Source: Erigeron canadensis (Eukaryota; Streptophyta; Magnoliopsida; Asterales; Asteraceae). From it: DNA of 64,000 bases. Under the pieces are notes generated by a model, which had not been told where the DNA came from, made no database searches, and was given only the letters and a program-made list of their open reading frames with translations. Position 1 is the stretch's first letter. Every line of letters begins with the position of its first letter. Shown here piece by piece: positions 11,842-24,378 of the stretch. The stretch lies in the NCBI RefSeq assembly GCF_010389155.1, contig NC_057765.1, positions 23,562,980 to 23,626,979 on the forward strand, read 5' to 3'. The translations under genes were made by a program, and so were the position numbers.

Positions 11842-14029
11842 CCTAGATATTCGACCCACTTTGCAAGCCAACTAATCACAGGGTTGCAAACAGCCCGAGT
11901 CATCGTAGGCGAACCCAGTGTTGTTAAAGGCGTGCACCTAGGCCGCCTAGGCGATGTAACACTTTGCCACCTGAAAACCTAGGCCCAGGCCCACCAACAA
12001 TTTTGGCGGCTAACTACTATTTTCCATAAAACCCTTTGGTTATCAAGAAGCGGTTTAATAGCATTAGCATTAAACTACTATTGTTTAATTTAATCACGTC
12101 TATATATTATTTTCCATAAAACCCTTCATCATCATGTGTATATATTATTTTCCATAAACCCTTCATCATCAAGACCTACATCTTATGTAAGCTTAATTGA
12201 TGATTCTGAGGAAGAAGAGCTCGACACATTTGACGATGATGGCAAGGCATAGTCCGTGGTTCTAATTAAGTTTTGTCAATGGTTTTGAACTTTCTGTGTT
12301 AACAATTTGTCTTGAACTTTTTTGGCTTAACGCATTATGTGTTATTTAGATGGAATTTGCTAATTTGTATGGCATTTGGTTTGGTTTTTACTTTAGTGCG
12401 CTTTTTTTTCCCCGGGCGTGCGCTTTTATTGCGCCTCTCGCCTTCGCCCCATTAGGGCCTTTGCACTTTGAGTTCGCCGTCGCTTTTGACAACTATGGGC
12501 GAACCTCCGTGTCCATATAGGGGTTTATTTTTTTTGCTAATAAGGTATGAACTTGGAACCTCCAGGTATTTTCACCTTTAGACTTTAGACACAAAGCTTT
12601 TACCACAAGGCCACCACCCTTGTGGTTACTGGTCAGATACTAAATCTTATGAAAGGAAGCTGTAGTCCAGAATGTTTCAACTAATAAGTAGATAGACATG
12701 GACTTTGGGACCTTGTGTAGCAAACCAACAGAAGCTGTATCAGACCTCACCAATATATATGTTCACTCGATTGGACTCAGACATAGTAATAGCAAAAAAA
12801 GTAGCAACATAATCCCTGCAGCATATTGTATACCTATTTACTCACCTCAATGCCATTGGACAACATTACAAAGTGCAACTATAGGCAGCCCGCATAAAGT
12901 TGTGGGTTTAAGTCCCACAAAAGACATGTGACATGTATGTATGAGTAAATTACCATTACAATACAAAGATATAACTAAGTTCCCTGTTAAGCTTGTAATG
13001 GCAAATTACACCTTCCTGTGACACAACTAGAGTGCATTCTATAATTTCAAAAGTTAAAACTGTAGTCTTCTTTTAAAAGGTAACATGAATTATTCCCAAG
13101 GCTGTAAAACACGTTAACCAGTTTTCGACCAAGAAATCCGAGTTCTGTCCAGCCATACTGATTTTTGAGGCCGGGTGAGCTTAACATACATTGGTCACTC
13201 ACCGAGTAACAAGTAATTATCAAGCCTGTGTTTTCCAACACTAATAATTCAGGTCATTTATGGCACACCAAGAGCATCCACAATTATTAAGTCATTCAAA
13301 GCTTAAATCTTTCTGTTTCCGCCACACCAAATTTTCATTAACCAAAAGTATCTTAAGACCAACTTTAGATTTCTCTCCTAAATTAAACCAAAACATAGAA
13401 AACTTCACTAAAACGTGTAATCCGTCAATGTATAGAAAAGTCTAATTAGCTAAGCTCAAAGCCATAGTCCAATCCAATAACTAACAAGTTCAACTTATAA
13501 CCATGTTGCCACTTATCGATATCCTACGAGCATAAACGCCTTACGATTCTCACTTTCTACCAATAAGAAACCGATAATTGTACCCACAGTAACATACATT
13601 ACAATAACATATTCCTAGCCATGTATGTCTATAGGGTCTTAATATAAAACATATTAAGTTTTTTTTTTTTTGACAAGTGAATTTTACCTAAGACACGTAT
13701 GATGTGTGCTAGTCGCACCGCACATATGGCATAAAGATTTCATACATAAGAACCAAGACTAAAAAAGATTGCTGATATAAAGATATGTAAAGATATATAT
13801 ACATACTTCGATTGGCGATATTGCGGGCGATATCTTCGGAAGGAAGATTAACAAAATGGAAAGGAGAATCAGGGTGATGATGTTCTGGAAGCCTCCATTC
13901 AAGTGAATGAGTTGCTGTTGGGTTGCTGATGTCATCAGGAGGGAATGCACCAAAGAGTTGAGCTAATGATTCGAATTCTGGTTTTCTGTAATCTAATAAT
14001 CGGTGATAAAATACACATAGATACCACAT
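8706..14029 (-). CDS. TRM11: tRNA (guanine(10)-N2)-methyltransferase TRM11, six exons
   Basis: Catalytic subunit homologous to Trm11/TRMT11, which with the small partner Trm112 methylates guanosine 10 of tRNAs in the cytosol. Exons on the minus strand are 14029-13807, 11445-11234, 10390-10073, 9617-9543, 9430-9356 and 9260-8706. All introns are GT-AG and the frame is continuous, giving 485 residues, the usual plant length. The start MWYLCVFYHRLLDYRKPEFE is family-typical. The THUMP-like N-terminal half contains LPSEDIARNIANRS. The SAM-binding motif DPFVGTG lies near residue 231 and the catalytic DPPYGVRAG near 309. Intron 1 is 2.36 kb and holds a hAT element and a poly-T/poly-G tract. The gene diverges from the RZ-1A-like gene at 23182, its likely ancestral neighbour. 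Confidence 0.95.
11793..11837 (+). repeat. Poly-T tract followed by a 29-base poly-G tract
   Basis: About 16 T are followed directly by 29 G (11809-11837) in TRM11 intron 1. Such a long G run is rare in plant DNA and could form a quadruplex. It is also a place where sequencing or assembly may fail, so its exact length should not be trusted. Confidence 0.85.
11916..12497. mobile_element. Non-autonomous hAT-type element with 8-bp target duplication
   Basis: The ends are imperfect inverted repeats: CAGTGTTGTTAAAGGCG on the left, and on the right the complement of CATAGTTGTCAAAAGCG. The 8-bp direct repeat GGCGAACC flanks it exactly at 11908-11915 and 12498-12505. An 8-bp duplication with CA..TG ends is the hAT signature. 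The 582-bp body has CG-rich ends (GCCTAGGCG; GCGCCTCTCGCC) and an AT-rich middle, with no transposase. It sits inside TRM11 intron 1 and should be spliced out. Confidence 0.85.
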
Positions 14030-14857
14030 TCTCTTTTTCTTTTCTTTTTTTGCTTTTTTTTTTTCAGGGTGTGTGTGTGTGTGTGGAGGGGGAATGTAAA
14101 ACCCTAGAAGCAGAGGAAAGATTGAGAAGGAGGCGGAAACAAAACCCCCCACCAAATACTAGAAGGGTTTATCAGTTTATGTGTCAAGTGTGGTGTTACC
14201 CCTAATACTCTTTGTACCGGATTGTAAAACCAAAAGACTCGGGTCGATATGTTTGATTGGAAACAGAAAAAAATCCAAAACGAATACAATAGAAAAAGAG
14301 AAATCCAAAGCCTAAGGGGCAGTTTGGTTCACAGAATATTTTTGAAGGAATTGAAATCTGTCAATGGAATTAGAATTTGAAGGAATTAAAATCTGAAAGT
14401 TTTAAAATATGTTTTGTGTTTAGTTGACAGAATTCTATGGAATTCAGATTCCATTCCAGTGTTTGGTTTGTAAATTTGTTAAAGGAATTGAAATGTAATT
14501 TCCGTCTAATGACAAAATTACCCTTTTGATCAATTTTTATATTTATTTTTTTAGCATGGTTTATAAGATTTACTTTTATAAATAAAGTCTATAACTTATA
14601 TTATCTTTTAGCGTCTAACTTATATTATCTTTTAGCAATATACGTTAACTAGCTATTTTACGAGTAATATACCATTCATATATAACCAAACCACATATTA
14701 CAACTTACCAAGTCTTTTTAAACCATTCATAGAAATTGTTCAAAACAAACGACATATTACAACTTACCAAGTCATGTCATTAACGATTTAACTTACAACA
14801 AAAGCTTCAAAATACATACACATGACTTCAACATAAACTACAACTATCTTTTTCATT

Positions 14858-15240
14858 TTAATTTTCCGACATCATAAACAACACCCAGTTCTCCCTTTCT
14901 TCTTCTTTCAAATCCCAAAAAGTAAACACGCTATCAAAATCACTTCTTATTTTTCGAATTGCCTTGAACCTTTCAATTTGAGACAAAGAGGTCATTTTTT
15001 TCAAGTGCCGAAGGTAGCATAGCGGTTTTCTTGTTTAGATCAACTTCAAGTTTTATACCTTGACTTAGTTCGGCTGATGATTCCTTGAGACGTTCACCAA
15101 AAAATATTACCGCATCGTTGAAACTTTCAAGCAAAGAACTTGTTTGACTTGTGCTCTTTCTTTTCTTACTAGAAACACTTGAAACTTCTTCAACTTGAAC
15201 ACTTGTAGTGGTACGTGCAAACATGAATGCAATCTGATAA
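14858..15240 (-). pseudogene. Fragment of the Harbinger accessory MYB/SANT-like protein
   Basis: The frame from about 15240 to 14973 reads FMFARTTTSVQVEEVSSVSS, then KKRKS and SLLESFNDAVIFFGERLKES. This is the C-terminal half of the Myb/SANT-like protein carried by plant PIF/Harbinger elements. A frameshift near 15000 moves the conserved end (QIERFKAIRKIRSDFDSVFT, WDLKEEERENWVLFM) into another frame, ending at TAA 14860-14858. In intact elements this protein helps the transposase enter the nucleus and bind DNA. Confidence 0.75.
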
Positions 15241-15685
15241 CCGCATTGCAAACTCGAGAAAAAGTTCTACTAATTATTTCTCCCGAACGATGAAAGTTGG
15301 TTATTATGGTACGATTCTTAATATTATGAGCTATCATATGAAGAAAAATGGTAACCTGCTCTTCTATATCCATATTTCTACTCTCTTTTAAACCACCAAA
15401 CGTTACAAGCATGACACACAACTTGTCAAAACACCTTCGGGTCATCCTAATATTTGTTATTGCCAAAGTATCACTCTCATAAACATATATATTCAATATT
15501 GAACGTCGACTTATTTTTGACAAAGTATATCGAATACGTAGTTTATCAATTTGGTATGAGTTAACCAACATGTAAAGACATGCAATAAACCAACAAATAA
15601 TAATATTCACTTTGTTCCACCAAGCTAAAATCAATGTTTGTCTTCTCTGCTTACGTTTTCGGACTGTTAAACTAAGCCGAGCCAT
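15233..15685 (-). pseudogene. PIF/Harbinger transposase N-terminal fragment
   Basis: The frame includes RMTRRCFDKLCVMLVTFGGL and EQVTIFLHMIAHNIKNRTI, the conserved region before the catalytic domain of plant Harbinger transposases and ALP1-like proteins, then FSRVCNAVIRLHS. After about 15233 the family similarity stops and the frame runs into the MYB-like gene in the wrong phase, so the DDE catalytic residues are missing. It cannot encode an active transposase. The start at 15685 is the first ATG of the frame, and an earlier exon may have existed. Confidence 0.85.
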
Positions 15686-16352
15686 ATCCTGTCCATAAAA
15701 ATTTCATATATTACACTTGAAAATCAAGTACTTATTTTATATACCACTTTATTAGTTATATATATATGTTACATATATACTTATATCTATATATATATAT
15801 ATATTTGATGGTACTAACATAAAACATAATAAAAATAAACCCTAATTTAAAAATTCCTATTATAATAAAATATGTCCAAAAAAAAAGCAAAACAAGTACA
15901 TAGATTGAATTTTTGCACGAGAAGAAAAAAGTAAAAATTAGAATTGAATGAAGAATTTTGAAGATAAAAGAAAAAGCGGAGATACCTATTTGAAAGAAAT
16001 CGAAAATCTGTGGAAGTGTTTTTAGATGAAGATCTTGAAGAAGAATTACGGGGAAGAATGATTTTTGAGATGAAGATCTGGAAGAGGAACAGCAGCAGTC
16101 ATGGAGAAGAAAGGCACGTCAAGTAAGAAAAGAAAAGGGTAGGTTTTATTTATGGGTGGGTTTTTTGTGAATTTCATTGGAAAGTTGGAGATTCCATCCT
16201 AATATGGAAGGAATTTAACATTCGGTGTTTCGGAGAATTTGGAGGAATTTTTTTAATTCCAACCTTATTGCCAACCAAACATAGGAAAAGAATGGAATGT
16301 AAATTCCACTTCCAAGGAAATCCTGAAAAATCCATGAACCAAACACCCCTAA

Positions 16353-19300
16353 ATAGCTAAATCTCAAAAGACCAGTATGATATGGTTAGTTTTTTATTTA
16401 TTTTTTCGTATACATGTAATTACTGAAACCATACTAATGTAATGTATTTGATGTCGCATATCTAAATCACAAATATCAATATCAATATTATTAAATATTT
16501 TTGGAAGATAATTTTAACGAAATGAAAAAAAATGTTAATTAAATGTTTTGTGAATAAAGAAAATCTCCAAAGATAAAAGATAAAGATTACAAAAATATCA
16601 TGCAAAATCAATTATTAAAAAGGTCTTATCTTACAACAATAGTCATCAATATGGTGTAGGAAACTAGGAATCATAAAGTATAAATGTCTACTTCAATTAA
16701 AATTTTAATATGGAGACATAAATAAACACATCTAAAATCAGGTATATGCTTGCATAAAACAAGCATGTATAGATGAATGATGTGTTATTTATTAAACTAG
16801 CCAAATGATGGGCTAAATATTAAGATCTTAGATGAATGATGTGTTAGGCATGAATTTATAAGGATCTTATGTATAGATATCGTGGTAGGCATTATCTTAA
16901 AAATGAATCAACTATGAACCGTTTAAGTGGTCTAGATTTTGTAACCAAGTCAAGTTGAAAGTATAATATTTTTAAAAGATTCATAACTTATATCTGATCT
17001 ATAACTTTGAGGAACAAGCAACTTGCCTTCCAATCGTTTACTTATACATATCAGGTTTACTCATAAACTAGATTTTAGATCTGTGTCAAATACACGGGTT
17101 TTACAACATTATAAATATAAGAATTATTATATGAAACAAAACATACTTATATTTTAAATGTAAAAATATACTTAAAAAAATTGAGATATTCAAATGTAAA
17201 TACTGAATGCTAAATCATATCAAGGTTGGACGGTGTAGCAAGTTTCTTTTATGCAAACTCTTCTAGAGAAACAATATCTTAACTTTGATTACATAATTGA
17301 CTGATTTCATATTGATGTCTTGCAAAAAAGTAATTTTATTTTCGTTACACATGGTTGTTAAAAACAATAAAAGTGCAGCTGTGGGGTTTTTAATGATTTC
17401 GCATGTTGTGATTTTATTTGTAAGGTTCAGTTTATATAAGAATAATCCGTATATGTATCTTAAATGTAATTTAATTACAATTACTAATAACAAATTTGAT
17501 TATTTGAATTATATTCTAAATACAATTATTAATAGCAACAATATTACAATTAGTTTTATTACCATTAACAATATAAAATAAAAATTAATTCGTATTAATA
17601 ATATTGTACCTCTTTAACATTTAGATATATTTTATTATTATATAAACATTATGCAATAAAATATTAATTATTTTTAAATTGAGAAAAAATATAAGTTGAT
17701 GATGGAAAACCAAAAATGTAAATTAATTTAGACATGTATTGATTTAATTAATCAATAAAATATTAATTATTTTTAAATTGAGCAAAAATATAAATTGATG
17801 ATGGAAAACTAAAAACATAAATTAACTTAGACATGTATTTATTTAACTAATCTTGATAAACTGGGAGCTGTGATTGGTGAACTGAGGTTTATTAATTAAT
17901 AAGTTTTTAAGAAAGTTATATATTATTTTAATGGGTTTTGCTAAATGCAGTCTTTAGGGCTTTAGTTAAGGTGCATTAAATAGTTGTTCACTTACCATAA
18001 AATTCTAGAGTGGACTTTTGATATGAAAAAAGTACAAATTTTTTATGCACTTTAAATGCAGCCCTTTGGAATGCGTTTAGCATTTTCCTATTTTAATATA
18101 TGTTAACGTGATAAGTAATAGTTTATCTTGACATCTAACTCATAAATGTAATTAGAACATCATAAGGATTCTATTTCTATAAATAATAAACATAATATAA
18201 AAGAAACGTAAGTATTTTTTTCCCCTATTGATATTACAAGTACATTAAATTTAATACTTAATATTAGCTATACTAATTTTAATACTCGTATATATCTAGT
18301 CGACTTTATTTTAATTAACTATTCTATTATATATGAATTAAATATTAATTAAATTTTGTAAAAATTTAAATTATGACATTATCAAAAGTTAATTTAATAA
18401 AATCGGAAGCTATGATTGGTTAATAAGCTATTAGGTCAGTTATTTTTTAATATATATAAAGTTAAAGATGTTACATAAAATTGCATGCCATGGCCCGGAT
18501 TTGATACCGAGACTTGTGTCGTTGAGGGAATGAGAGTTAATGTCACATCAATCTATAGTGCACTAAATTGTTACACCTATCATAAGTATAACCATACTCG
18601 ATTTAGTTTTACGTTTATATTATATCTTTTACAAAAAGGGCCAGATTTGCAGCTCGATTCAACCAATTAGACTGGTTAAACCATGAAACAGCTATTGGCT
18701 TAGTTATGAAGAGTTAAATGCAAGAATAGTCCCTATGGTTTCTCACTTTTCAAACGACAATCCTTTTCTTGATTTTTTAATAACGGTGATCCATGAAGAC
18801 ATGTTTGAGTTGCAACAACACTCCCCTTCTAACGGTTTGGGTCCTTTGCAATTAAAACATATCTTCACTAATCACCGTTGGCAATTATCAACTAGAACAA
18901 TACCCGTGCATAGCTTAGGTTTTACTTGAATTATCAAGTATTTCATTTTTGTTATTGGTCTTTTCATCCTTTTTGGTTAAACCTTTTCTTTCTTAGTTTT
19001 TATGAAAAATGGTTCTTTTGCACCTAGTGTCTTCTTTTTATTGACTTCGATCACAATTTTATTCATCTTAACTTTAACTACTACTTAAATCACAGTTTTT
19101 ATCTCTAAGTTATGTTTGATACATATATAATCATGGTTGCGTCTATTGTACGGGGTTTGATGCGGTTTTTATTTCTCAAAGAGGTTTATGAAGTTGTTTT
19201 TATTGACCCAAAACAAACTTAGAGATAATTTACGTATAGTCAAAAGTATGTTGCTTTAATATAGACCTTTAAGTTGTGAGTAGATAATTTTCGTATGCAT

Positions 19301-22080
19301 TAGTCAAAATTATATCCCTTTAGTATACAGTCGTTAGTTGGTTTGTATTTGAACTTCTCTATCTACATTTATAATTATTAGCTAAATAATTCACCGCATT
19401 AATTGATGAGTTTTTACGGCTTTGATTAAAAGTCAATTTGATCTAATGGATAACAGCTATACTCCTCTATAAAGCATATTTGATTTTATATTTTTGGAAA
19501 TTAAGCACTTTTTTCAGTATTCCCATAATACCCCTTATATCCATACTTAAACATAAAATCCTTATATACCCTTCTTTCCTTCATTTTCTCTTATCATTAC
19601 ACGCTTTCATCGACCTTCTATCACCCTCCGTCGCCGCCCTCCTTCTCCACTGCCTACCTTTTATATTATCCTTATCTTCTAGCCGCCACAACACACGGGC
19701 ACTCTGCTTGTTTAAAAAAAATAGACTAACCACCAACCATAAATATACATTATATTTTTTGATGAAGCATATAATATTAGTTATAAAATGATATAACCAA
19801 TAAAATAAGTTTTTTTTCCTTGTAGATTCATAAAATGAGTCGTTGCTAAAATAAAGGCTTAATATAGAAGTTTACTTCTTATAAAAAGTTCATGCAATTT
19901 GAAGTTTTAGAATCATATTTCAAGGAATATTATTTAATTTATAGACTTGTAATACGATGATGGCAATTAATTGTATCAATCTATGCATTCTCCTATTAAT
20001 TTGTTGATCAATTTGTACAACAGGTTAAATTATCGAATATTCATTGAAAGTTATTAGTTAGATAAATTGAATAAAACATGGGTAAATGTAAGTCTTTATA
20101 TAATAATAACAAACACTTGTTAGTTGTTATAATTCACTATTATGAGCCTACAATATACAAAGACAAATAAAAGCTAATCTGCAACATGCATGACCATTAT
20201 GACAATACATAGACCCTCCAATTTCTCATAACTTCGCCAAAATTAATTTACATAATGCAATGATCTTGAACTACAACTCTACAAACAACAATAGGTAGCT
20301 AGCTTGAGCATAAAATAAGAAATGACATCAGTTGTGCAAACATCCAAAAATCACCAATTCACCATGAGTCGCACTATGAGTCGTACAGGCTATTAACACA
20401 AAAACAAAGTGGCATATCAATTGTGCTTCATGGAATCATATAAATATACAAACTTGTTCTATAACACCACAAGAATCATATTTTATCAAAGAACATAAAA
20501 CTGATCATACGAAAACCATTAACTGCGAAACAAAATCAAAAACGACTTTGTGCTCCAAACTTTGTATAACTATTTTAGCAGATACAAGTGTTCGCCAGAA
20601 TTAGCCTTGGTGCAATCTCTTCTTTCATTTTTTGAACGATTTCCGTCACATTATATTGCATTGCTAAATTATCTATCCATACACTACAGTTTCATAAAAG
20701 CGACCTGCGTACTTATTCACTATGCCTTGGATGGTGACATATAGCATTTGATACGTTAGTTGACGAAATATACAACATAAAAAAAGTTTATTAAATCTAT
20801 AAAGATAGACAAGATATCAAACCAAGACCCACTTAAATTACTAAATCACAGAATCACAGAATATAGATAGTAGAATAACTGAACCCAAATACGCATATTG
20901 AAGAATAATGAAATAAATGGCGTCACAACATTTGATACATTCGGTCTCTACTTTTGATCCTGATTTTATTTTTCTTATGCTGTTTAATCTCCTCAATTAG
21001 AATTTTATCATCAATATTCACCTACATAGCATATAAAAGTAAACAGAATAGTTAAAACACTTCGAACAAAAGTACGAGTAAATATTGTAAATACAAATTA
21101 CTTGATTAAGATTATCTTCATGATGATGTCATCATTCAAGGGAACAATGTCATCCAAGTGTTTTGATGAAGCAAAAGGTAAAAGAAACATAAATCTGCAC
21201 AATTTTGAGAAGACACTAATCATTAAATCAAAACGTAAAAAAAGGTAAATATACCACAATTTTGAAGGAGCTTGTGAGTTATTGAAGCATAAATCTGCAC
21301 ACAATAAATTAGATATATGCATAAAAAGAAACACAATAACCGATATAAATCATCAGATTAGAGTTTGAAATTTGCAAACAAAATAAAAAATTTACACACA
21401 TTCAAAAAATAGTCACATCGGCCTTATAAAGGCAAATTTATATAGATTTGCAGAAAATGGAAAAGTAGAAAAGCTTGACTTATTAAACCAATTAAAAAGG
21501 CCTTATATAGGTAATATATCCTACTAACAAAAGCATTATATGATATTAACGGATTCCAAAAGTTACGCCATAATAACCAGCCACCTCGCTTGAGACTCGG
21601 TCAACACCCATGGACTTTTTCCAGTAATACTTACGAGTATTATGTCTTCACGTTTTACGTCCTTTTTAGTTTATTTGGATAAGTTTAATTGGTTTATCAC
21701 CACATGGGATAATGAAGAGAAACAACTTTTCAAAATGTTTACGCATTAAAAAAAAGAATTAAGACGGTGAGGATCAATTTTGATGAGGATCTTATGGCTG
21801 AAATTCAAAATCAATAAATTTTTTACCACTCACTGGTGACAATATATATATATATATATATAATAGAGACTACCGTTGTAAAAAAATGACCATGATGTAA
21901 CTCAAAAAGGTAAAAGCATTAGGCTAATAGGTTACGAGTGGGCCGCAAAATAGTTTTAATAACAACACAAAAACCCAGTTAGGCCCAATAGTGGAGAAAA
22001 TAGGGTTGTGGATCTGGAAGTTAGGGTTCGGGTCTCACCCATTTGGACCTCTATAGTCATAGCACAAATATATATATATT
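16353..22080. other. Long AT-rich intergenic region, no gene recognised
   Basis: Mostly AT-rich DNA with short chance frames. Visible structure: a 99-bp tandem duplication (17654-17853); a stretch around 18715-18760 reading like the repetitive leader 'aatagtccctatggtt' common in plant repeats; a possible Helitron-type start near 19453; and a (TA)n microsatellite at 21841-21862. The promoter of the RZ-1A-like gene lies at the right end, where TATATATATATT occurs near 22068, about 15-20 bases before a pyrimidine-rich leader. Confidence 0.5.
17654..17853. repeat. 99-bp tandem duplication
   Basis: CAATAAAATATTAATTA starts at 17654 and again at 17753, and the following 90-odd bases match with a few substitutions (GATGATGGAAAAC, GACATGTATT in both copies). 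It is a recent-looking direct duplication in AT-rich DNA with no coding sense. Confidence 0.85.
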
Positions 22081-23181
22081 CCTTCCAATCATACATCTTT
22101 TCTTCTGATCTATCTCATCTTCTTTCTTCTGGTAAACGGCTTTCAAAAGCTTATTAATTAACTCCATTATTAATTAATTCCTTTGATGAAAGTTTACATC
22201 TTTTTTATTTATTTATTGTTGTTATTATTGTTTACCTGATCTGATATGTAGGATATTATCTGTTCTTTACATATATGATTAATTTGAATTGAATTGAATT
22301 GAATTAAATTAATGTATATAATAACTATTTCCATAGATTAAAGATTAATATATGATCACCTGATTTGATAATCAAAAGCTTAAGAGGGGCTTATATATCT
22401 GTTTGTTTTTATATATATAGATATATGTGTATTATGTATATTTGGCTTGGTTCATGTGATTTAATATTTATGTGTGTGTATGTATGTATATATATATATT
22501 ATATATATATATGTAGGAGTGGTTGTATTCATGATCATGAAACTTCAGAAACAGTTAATTTTGTGTGTGTATGTAGATATTTATAAGTATGTATATTTAT
22601 ATATTGCAATCTGTGATCTATAGCAAACAAAAGGTGATTTGAAAGTTGTTTTGGTACATAAAAGAATAAAAGCTATAAACTTTGTCATCTGTGAAGTTTT
22701 TCACAGTCATGGTTTACCTTAAAACTTCAAAATAAAGGTTTTGGGGACTGAATAAAATATCTATTTCGAAATAAAGATTCTAATATCGCAATTTTTTTGT
22801 TGTCGAAAAACGAAAGTGGTTTTAATTTTTGCTTACCTTATTAGGCTATGCACGTGGGTCAGAGTTTGTGAATAGATAGAGATGGAATGGTATTACATAT
22901 TTTGTGTGTTTGAGCAATCACCTCAAAGACCAGACTAGTTGATCAGATATAAACGGTTAAGATATTTGGTATATAGCTTTTGGTTTTGATGTGTCATTGA
23001 TGTATTTTAGTGGTCAGATGTCCATTTGATTATTGTTGTTGTAGTTCTTTCTATGTCTGATATTTAGAATGGCTATTCCTGTCTAATTGTCTTAGCTCAT
23101 AAGCTCAAAAAGATGTATGTATTATATAGTTTCTTTATCTGTTAATACACTGTTTATTTGTTGGGTGTTGCAGTCCTAAAC

Positions 23182-24378
23182 ATGTCTGATGAAGTGGAAT
23201 ATCGCTGTTTTGTTGGTGGTTTGTCATGGTCGACATCTGATAGAGCTCTTAAAGAGGCTTTCTCCAAGTTCGGCCATCTTCTTGATGCTAAGGTAATATG
23301 AATCACAAGTACTTTATTAGATCCTTATGTGCTGCTAATTTTTTTATGGATATATTTAATATCTGGTTGCTTGTAAAGCAAAATCTTGGCTCAAGCATTT
23401 GAGTTTATGTAATATAGAATGGTTTTTTGAAAACTTTACTTTAAACATTTTATATGATTGGAGATTTGTTAGGGCCTGTTTCTTTCTCTAGTCATTAAGT
23501 GCTGAGTGTATTAAGTGGCTGAATGCATTAAGAATGTCTGTATGTATTAAGTAAAATATAAGTAATTGACGGTTATTTTTGTTTATTAAGTCAAAAAAGA
23601 AACATAAAATTTGACTGAATGATTAAGTTCTTAATTATTAAGTTTATTAAGTGAAAAAGAAACGAGGCCTTAGTGTTATTTGTTTTGTTGGATAGATTTT
23701 ATGTGTCTAGGACCTGATTTACAAAAAAAAGCATATAGCATTCACTCTTTCCAGTTTGCTCATCTGTTCCAATGGAAATATAAGCTTTGATGTCAAGAGC
23801 TCTCCTTTTATTAGTTACGATTTTTTGTTTTGGATATAATCCAGGTTGTTTTAGACAAAGAATCCGGGCGTTCACGTGGATTTGGTTTCATTACTTTTGA
23901 TGATAAGCATGCAATGGATGATGCTATAGAAGCAATGAATGGAATTGATTTGGATGGGAGGAACATCACTGTAGACAAGGCTCAGCCTCAAGGAGGTTCA
24001 GGTAGAGATTATGATGGTGATCGCGGCCGTGATCGTGGACGTGATCGTGGTCGTGATCGCGATTATGGAAGTGGTGGTCGTGGCCGTAGTGGCGGTGGTG
24101 GTGGCGGCGGTGGTGGTGGGGACTGCTTTAAGTGTGGTAAGCCTGGACATTTTGCTAGGGAATGCCCAAGTGAAGGGGATAGAGGAGGTAGGTACGGTGG
24201 CAGAGATGATCGCTATGGTGGGGGACGTGGTAGTGGTGGTGGCCGATTTGGTCCTGATAGGAATGGAGATCGTAACAGTGGACGCAGTAGGGATGGGGGT
24301 GGTGGTGGGAATGGAGGTGACCGATACAGCCGTGACCGCTCTGGACCGTATGAACGCCATTCAGGTGGATTTCGATGA
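23182..24378 (+). CDS. RZ1A: Glycine-rich RNA-binding protein with RRM and CCHC zinc knuckle (RZ-1A type)
   Basis: Exons 23182-23292 and 23845-24378 give 214 residues. The RRM spans about 1-85 and is split by the intron after residue 37, as usual in plant glycine-rich RNA-binding proteins. RNP2 is CFVGGLSW and RNP1 is RGFGFITF. An arginine/aspartate repeat ([12 protein letters not shown]) and a ten-glycine run follow, then one zinc knuckle [14 protein letters not shown] near 133-146 and a long Gly/Arg/Asp tail. RZ-1 proteins bind RNA in the nucleus, influence splicing, and the A form is cold-induced and acts as an RNA chaperone. A leader exon near 22080-22131 (ends TTCTG, donor GTAAAC) probably joins the acceptor at 23174. 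A 3' untranslated intron (about 24399-24772) is possible. The intron holds a MITE. Confidence 0.94.
23472..23669. mobile_element. Tourist-like MITE in the RZ-1A intron
   Basis: A 198-bp element with inverted ends GGGCCTGTTTCTTT and, complemented from the right end, GGCCTCGTTTCTTT. The 3-bp direct repeat TTA flanks it at 23469-23471 and 23670-23672. The TTA duplication and GG-starting ends point to the PIF/Harbinger (Tourist) group. The inside repeats TTAAGT/TATTAAGT. There is no coding capacity. Confidence 0.8.

Larger units (their letters stand above)
14316..16349 (-). mobile_element. PIF/Harbinger transposon, internally deleted
   Basis: Terminal inverted repeats GGGGCAGTTTGGTTCA (left) and the complement of GGGGTGTTTGGTTCATGG (right) enclose 2034 bp. 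They are flanked by the 3-bp target duplication TAA (14313-14315, 16350-16352), as expected for PIF/Harbinger. Sub-terminal regions repeat GGAATTGAAAT-like blocks. On the minus strand it carries the 5' part of a DDE_Tnp_4-type transposase joined to the 3' part of the accessory MYB/SANT-like protein. It lies about 290 bases upstream of the TRM11 start, so it may sit in that promoter. Confidence 0.88.

Noticed and set aside
12885..12925. GTGGGTTTAAGTCCCAC looks like the T arm of a tRNA.
   Set aside because: No acceptor stem, D arm or anticodon arm pairs upstream; at most it is a tRNA-derived SINE fragment.
17263..19791. Several 60-100 codon frames.
   Set aside because: AT-rich chance frames without motifs, overlapping on both strands.
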